Below, piece by piece: positions 34,049-37,766 of a DNA stretch of 37,766 bases (its first letter is position 1; each line of letters starts with the position of its first letter). The DNA comes from Chromatiaceae bacterium (lineage in GTDB: Bacteria > Pseudomonadota > Gammaproteobacteria > Chromatiales > Chromatiaceae): NCBI GenBank assembly GCA_028277465.1, contig JANQGF010000318.1, positions 1 through 37,766 of the forward strand, given 5' to 3'. The notes under the pieces were generated by a model. The model was not told the DNA's origin. It did not search any database and saw nothing but the letters and a program-made list of their open reading frames with translations. The translations under genes and the position numbers were made by a program.

Positions 34049-35142
34049 GCGTCCAGTCTCCGGACCGCTTCGACCACCTCTTCTTGCATCTCGGCCGTGA
34101 TCTCCGGATAGAGTGGCAGAGACAGGACCTCGGCGGCAGCACGCTCGGCAACGGGGAAGTCGCCAGCCCGATAACCGAGATCGGCATAGGCCGGAAGCTG
34201 GTGCACGGCATAGGGGTAGTGAATCCCGGTCTGGATCCCCTGAGCGGAGAGCGCGTCCCGCCACGCCTGGCGATTCGGCGTACGCAGGGCGTAGACATGA
34301 TAGACGTGCCTGTTCTGGGGCATCGCCCGAGGGGTGGGCACCCCGCTGCCCTCCAGGAGACTGTCGTAGCGGTGACCCGCGGCGCGGCGTGCCTCGGTCC
34401 AGGTCTCGAGATGACGCAGCTTGACCCGAAGAACCGCACCCTGGATACCCTCGAGCCGATAGTTGTAGCCCTTCAGCAGATGCTCGTATTTCCTCTCCGC
34501 ACCCCAGTCGCGCAACATGCGGATCTTGCGAGCGAAGTCAGGATTGTCGGTCACGACCATTCCCCCTTCGCCATAGGCGCCGAGGTTCTTGCCCGGATAG
34601 AAGCTGAAACAACCCATGTCGCCGAGACTCCCTGCACGTCGCCCCTTGTATTCCGCGCCGTGCGCCTGTGCGGCGTCCTCGATCACCAGGAGCCCGTGCC
34701 TTCTCGCAATCGCCAGGATGGAATCCATCTCGGCCATCTGGCCATAGAGATGGACCGGCATGATGGCACGCGTCCTGGGTGTGATCACCTGCTCGATCAA
34801 GGCCGGATCCATGCAGAAGGAATCGGGGTCGATATCGACGAAGACCGTCTTCGCGCCCGTGTAATGGATTGCGGCGACCGTCGCCACGAAGGTGAAGGGG
34901 GCCGTGATCACCTCGTCCCCGGGTCCGATGTCCGCGGCGAGCAAGGCCAAGTGAAGCGCACTGGTGCCGGAGTTGACCCCGATCCCTTGGCTGGCACCCG
35001 CGTAGGCCGCGAACTCCTCCTCGAAGGCGGCGACCTCGCTGCCCAGCGTGAACTGGCAAGTCTCCAGGACTCCCTGAATCGCCCGATCGACCTCGTCCTT
35101 GATGCCTGCGTATTGGGCCCTGAGATCCACGAATGGAATCAC
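34045..35142 (-). CDS. DegT-family sugar aminotransferase, first copy (WbpE-like)
   Basis: A 365-residue PLP enzyme opening (M)IPFVDLRAQY, with NSGTSALHLALLAADIG (57-73), PFTFVATVAAIHYTGA, FVDIDPDSF, VIEDAAQAHGAEYKG (153-167) and the PLP lysine K185 in CFSFYPGKNLGAYGEGGM. It resembles WbpE, which aminates the 3-keto intermediate of the 2,3-diacetamido uronic acid pathway, and follows a WbpB-like dehydrogenase. GTG at 35142 overlaps the dehydrogenase TGA as GTGA; the unknown gene starts in its own stop as TTGA. Other 3- or 4-aminosugar aminotransferases are also possible. Confidence 0.94.
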   Translation of the reverse strand: MIPFVDLRAQYAGIKDEVDRAIQGVLETCQFTLGSEVAAFEEEFAAYAGASQGIGVNSGTSALHLALLAADIGPGDEVITAPFTFVATVAAIHYTGAKTVFVDIDPDSFCMDPALIEQVITPRTRAIMPVHLYGQMAEMDSILAIARRHGLLVIEDAAQAHGAEYKGRRAGSLGDMGCFSFYPGKNLGAYGEGGMVVTDNPDFARKIRMLRDWGAERKYEHLLKGYNYRLEGIQGAVLRVKLRHLETWTEARRAAGHRYDSLLEGSGVPTPRAMPQNRHVYHVYALRTPNRQAWRDALSAQGIQTGIHYPYAVHQLPAYADLGYRAGDFPVAERAAAEVLSLPLYPEITAEMQEEVVEAVRRLDA

Positions 35143-36167
35143 GCCGCCTTCTCCCTCTGCTGGAGGTAAAGGGTTTCTCCGCGCCCGCGCATCGAGCTGG
35201 TGGCCGCTTCGATCAGCTCGACCACCCGCAGCCCCAGATGACCGTCCGTCTCAGGGGCCTTCTGATGCTGGACACAATCCACGAAGTGCTCTGCCTCCAG
35301 ACTCAGGGCCTCGGTGGTCGGCAGCCTCGGCGCCCACATGTCACCCGTGCGATACCCGATCCGCATCTCTCGAATCTGCTTGGGATCGTCCGTGAAGCTG
35401 ACCCCCTTGTCGTAGATCTTCACCTTCTCGCTCGGCTCGAGGTCATTGTAGGTAATCATCTTCTTGCTGCCGCCGACGAGGATCTGGCGCACCTTGACGG
35501 GTGCGAGCCAACTGACATTGGCATGAGCGATGGTGCCCGACTCGTAGAAGAGCGTGATGAAGGCGAGGTTCTCGGGGGTCCCCGGGAAATGGTTGGTGCC
35601 GCTTGCCGACACCGCGACGGGATGCTCACCCAGGAGGTAATCCAGAATGGAGAAATCATGGACCGCAAGGTCCGAAATGACGTTCACATCCCGCTGGAAG
35701 AGGCCAAGATTCACCCGTAGCGAGTCGTAATAATAGACACGGCCCAGATCGCCCCTTTGAATGATCTCGGCCATCCTGCGAATCGCGCCCGTGTAGATGA
35801 AGGTGTGATCCACCAGCAGCACGAGCTTGCGCTTCTCCGCCTCCTCGACCAGCTTGCGGGCCTGTAGCGAGGTCTCCGCCATGGGCTTCTCGAGCCACAG
35901 ATGCTTGCCCGCGCGAAGCACCGCCATCCCGAGCTCGAAATGGCTGTTGACCGGGGTCGCGACCGCGATCGCGTCGATCCCTGTGTCCTCGAGGAGATCC
36001 TGAAACCGGGTCGTCACCTGCACGGCCGGGTAGCGCCGTTGCACGATCTCCAGCTTCCGGGGATCCAAGTCCGCCACGCTGACCACCTTCGCGTCCCGGG
36101 TCTCGGCAAAATTGCGGACCAGGTTCGGACCCCAGTAACCGTAGCCAATCACACCAATCTTTATCAA
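35139..36167 (-). CDS. Gfo/Idh/MocA-family NAD-dependent dehydrogenase (WbpB-like)
   Basis: A 342-residue oxidoreductase. The NAD-binding motif GYGYWGPN is at 8-15, EKP at 93-95, and NVISDLAVHDFSILDY near 165-180 carries the family histidine. In the WbpB/E/D series this enzyme oxidises C3 of UDP-GlcNAcA. The start is TTG at 36167, preceded by AGGGG six bases upstream; the frame open to 36251 has no similarity before IKIGVIG. It precedes the aminotransferase with a 4-bp overlap and follows the N-acetyltransferase by 46 bp. Confidence 0.93.
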   Translation of the reverse strand: MIKIGVIGYGYWGPNLVRNFAETRDAKVVSVADLDPRKLEIVQRRYPAVQVTTRFQDLLEDTGIDAIAVATPVNSHFELGMAVLRAGKHLWLEKPMAETSLQARKLVEEAEKRKLVLLVDHTFIYTGAIRRMAEIIQRGDLGRVYYYDSLRVNLGLFQRDVNVISDLAVHDFSILDYLLGEHPVAVSASGTNHFPGTPENLAFITLFYESGTIAHANVSWLAPVKVRQILVGGSKKMITYNDLEPSEKVKIYDKGVSFTDDPKQIREMRIGYRTGDMWAPRLPTTEALSLEAEHFVDCVQHQKAPETDGHLGLRVVELIEAATSSMRGRGETLYLQQREKAA

Positions 36168-36213
36168 AGCGCTCCCCTCTCTAGAATCCACGCAAGTGAT
36201 GACAAGTGCCCCA

Positions 36214-36741
36214 TCAAGTATTCGAGCACGGGCCCATCCAGGCTCGGGCATCAGCGCCCTTCAACTTGGCGGAACGGGTATCGCCAATACGGCGTGCCGG
36301 AACACCCGCCACGATCGCATGATCCGGGACGTCCTTCGTCACAACGGCCCCCGCCCCGACCAGTGCATACTCGCCGACGGTGACACCCGCGACGATGGTT
36401 GCGTTCGAACCGATGGACGCACACCGCCGGACGCGTGTCTCCTCGACTATCCAGTCCGTCTCCCCCTGCAAACCCCCGTCCTCATTGGTGGCGCGAGGAA
36501 AACGATCGTTCGTGAACATGACGCCGTGCCCGACGAAGACCTCGTCCTCCAGCGTCACGCCCTCACAGATAAAGGTGTGCGAGGAGATCTTGCATCGCGC
36601 CCCAATGGTCGCGTTCTTCTGGATCTCGACGAAGGTCCCTATCCGCGTCTCCTTTCCGATCGTGCAGCCATAGAGGTTCACGAGCGCTGGATGAAAGATA
36701 CAGACGTTCTCACCGAGTCGAACCGAATCGGCCACAGGCAT
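36214..36741 (-). CDS. Left-handed beta-helix N-acetyltransferase (WbpD-like)
   Basis: A 175-residue hexapeptide-repeat acyltransferase. Repeats are visible from GTFVEIQKNATIGARCKIS through GNATIVAGVTVGEYALVGAGAVV, with SSHTFICEGV and the acceptor-site segment VFVGHGVMFTNDRFPRA. It ends in IVAGVPARRIG, the usual close of these proteins. It matches the WbpD/WlbB pattern: acetylation of the 3-amine of a UDP-2-acetamido-3-amino uronic acid after the aminotransferase. ATG at 36741 is clear. It is the first gene of the sugar-nucleotide operon in transcription order, 86 bp downstream of the surface-protein gene. Confidence 0.94.
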   Translation of the reverse strand: MPVADSVRLGENVCIFHPALVNLYGCTIGKETRIGTFVEIQKNATIGARCKISSHTFICEGVTLEDEVFVGHGVMFTNDRFPRATNEDGGLQGETDWIVEETRVRRCASIGSNATIVAGVTVGEYALVGAGAVVTKDVPDHAIVAGVPARRIGDTRSAKLKGADARAWMGPCSNT

Positions 36742-36827
36742 GGGCGCAACCTTCTCGCGTTGTGTTCAGAGACCTTTTCAACTGACATGCTGAAGACCAG
36801 CCCGAAAGGTCGTTCATCAGCATCCCC

Positions 36828-37766
36828 CTAGGGACTGGGACGGAAGACCAGGTCCACCCAGTAATTCGAGGCCCGATAGGACTGGGTCGGGAAACCACCC
36901 CCGGCACCATAGAGATAAACGCCATTACCCCCGCTCTCGCCGTCGCTCAGCGCGTACAAGGAACCGTTGGCGAAACCCGAGCTGAAGAAGTAATCCTCGT
37001 CGACTGAATAGCGCCCATTCGGTGCGTAGTAGGACGCCACATAGACCGTGCCCGCCGTCACCGCCACCGGGCTGGCAAAGTCAACCTGCTGCCAGCCGCT
37101 CGCCGTCTCGTTGCCGAAGCTCGCCGAGGCCAACAGGGTGCCGCTCTCACTCCAGAGGTTGCCCAGGTGCGGACCCGTGTTGCCCGGCCCCTTGTAGAAA
37201 CGCAGACCACAGATCTCGCCGTCCTCCGAAGGACGGAACTTCACACCCAGCTCGACCGCCGAGGAGTCCGGGTCCATGATGATCGACGGCGTCGTGCTCT
37301 CGGCCCACAGACTGCTCCCCGCCGCACAACCCACCGAGGCCGCCCCCGTGGTGAAGGACCAGCTCACATCGCTCGCCAGGGCATTGCCCGCCAGGTCCGT
37401 CAACCCGCTCGACCCGCCCTTGAGCGTCGCCGTGTAGCTGGTGTCGGCGTCCAACGCCGCGCTCGGCGTCAGGGTCGCCGTGGCTCCCACCGCCTCATAG
37501 CTCACGCTGGCCGCCACCAACGCCCCACCCGCATCCCGCAGCTCGAAGGTCGTCCCATCCACCGTCGACCCGTCCAGCGCCTCGCTGAAGCTCGCCACGA
37601 CCGCCGTGCCCAACGCCACCCCCGTGGCCCCATCCAATGGCGTCTGACCCGTGACCGTCGGTGGTGCCGTGTCCGGTCCCGCACTGCCGGTGAACACCAC
37701 GTCCACCCAGTAGTTGCTCGACTGGAAGCTGTTGGTCGGAAATCCACCCGAACCATAGAGGTACAA
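36828..37766 (-). CDS. Surface protein with DUF4082-like and Ig-like repeats, C-terminal part only
   Basis: The reading frame runs off the right edge, so 312 residues of the C-terminus are seen; no start is present. It contains the end of one DUF4082-like module (FQSSNYWVDVVF), then an SbsA-type Ig-like domain of about 100 residues (PPTVTGQTPLDGATGV to WSFTT), then a complete DUF4082-like module (LWAESTTPSIIMDPDSSAVE to SNYWVDLVFRPSP). The two NYWVDxVF module ends show that it is a tandem array. Such proteins are large, secreted and often glycan- or surface-associated. Its location just upstream of the sugar operon may mean it is a cargo or adhesin of this system. No C-terminal sorting signal is visible. 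Confidence 0.9.
   Translation of the reverse strand: MYLYGSGGFPTNSFQSSNYWVDVVFTGSAGPDTAPPTVTGQTPLDGATGVALGTAVVASFSEALDGSTVDGTTFELRDAGGALVAASVSYEAVGATATLTPSAALDADTSYTATLKGGSSGLTDLAGNALASDVSWSFTTGAASVGCAAGSSLWAESTTPSIIMDPDSSAVELGVKFRPSEDGEICGLRFYKGPGNTGPHLGNLWSESGTLLASASFGNETASGWQQVDFASPVAVTAGTVYVASYYAPNGRYSVDEDYFFSSGFANGSLYALSDGESGGNGVYLYGAGGGFPTQSYRASNYWVDLVFRPSP

Noticed and set aside
1-37766. CRISPR arrays, tRNA or rRNA genes
   Set aside because: I saw no regularly spaced repeats, no cloverleaf-like sequences ending in CCA and no rRNA signatures on either strand.

Overview
The window suggests a GC-rich proteobacterium, probably a gamma- or betaproteobacterium that makes exosortase A (XrtA/EpsH)-type exopolysaccharide. 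A member of the Chromatiales is a guess from the overall flavour and was not tested. Every gene I can support lies on the minus strand, so transcription runs from high to low coordinates. The only plus-strand feature is the 3' tail of a group II intron at the left edge.

Left flank (1-4.2 kb) is mobile DNA. It holds domains V and VI of a group II intron (26-97). Next is a complete IS256-family insertion sequence (162-1608) with 22/26-matching terminal inverted repeats and a perfect 8-bp target duplication. Last is an IS91-like unit with a Y2 transposase, a tyrosine recombinase and a 14-bp terminal hairpin. It abuts 4198-4356, an SDR sugar-epimerase/decarboxylase gene reduced to its first Rossmann motif joined to its C-terminal tail.

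Central region (4.6-27.7 kb) is an exopolysaccharide assembly and decoration cluster. In transcription order it has a GT2, a Wzx-like flippase, a GT4, a FemAB-like acyltransferase, an asparagine-synthase-like amidotransferase, a GT4, a CelD/GNAT double-domain protein, a GT4, a methyltransferase, a NodB polysaccharide deacetylase, two GT4s, a GT2, an O-antigen-ligase-like membrane protein, a membrane GT2, a second amidotransferase and a secreted carbohydrate-binding or lyase-like protein. The ligase, FemAB protein, DUF3473 deacetylase and amidotransferases are companions of XrtA systems, but no exosortase, initiating transferase or Wza/Wzz gene is inside the window.

Right region (27.8-36.7 kb) is a tightly packed nucleotide-sugar operon with overlapping stop/start codons and many GTG/TTG starts. 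A Gfo/Idh/MocA dehydrogenase, a DegT aminotransferase, a left-handed beta-helix N-acetyltransferase and a UDP-GlcNAc 2-epimerase resemble the WbpB/E/D/I route to 2,3-diacetamido-2,3-dideoxy uronic acids. An SDR epimerase/dehydratase, a second DegT aminotransferase and a formyltransferase suggest an N-formylated amino sugar. Between them lies a 340-aa predicted nucleotide-binding protein of no family I recognise. The right edge is the C-terminal part of a large surface protein with alternating DUF4082-like and Ig-like modules.

Taken together, the right operon would supply unusual activated sugars, and the glycosyltransferases, flippase and ligase would assemble and export the polymer. The acyl-, methyl-, amido- and deacetylase enzymes would decorate it. 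The mobile elements mark where the cluster's downstream end has eroded.
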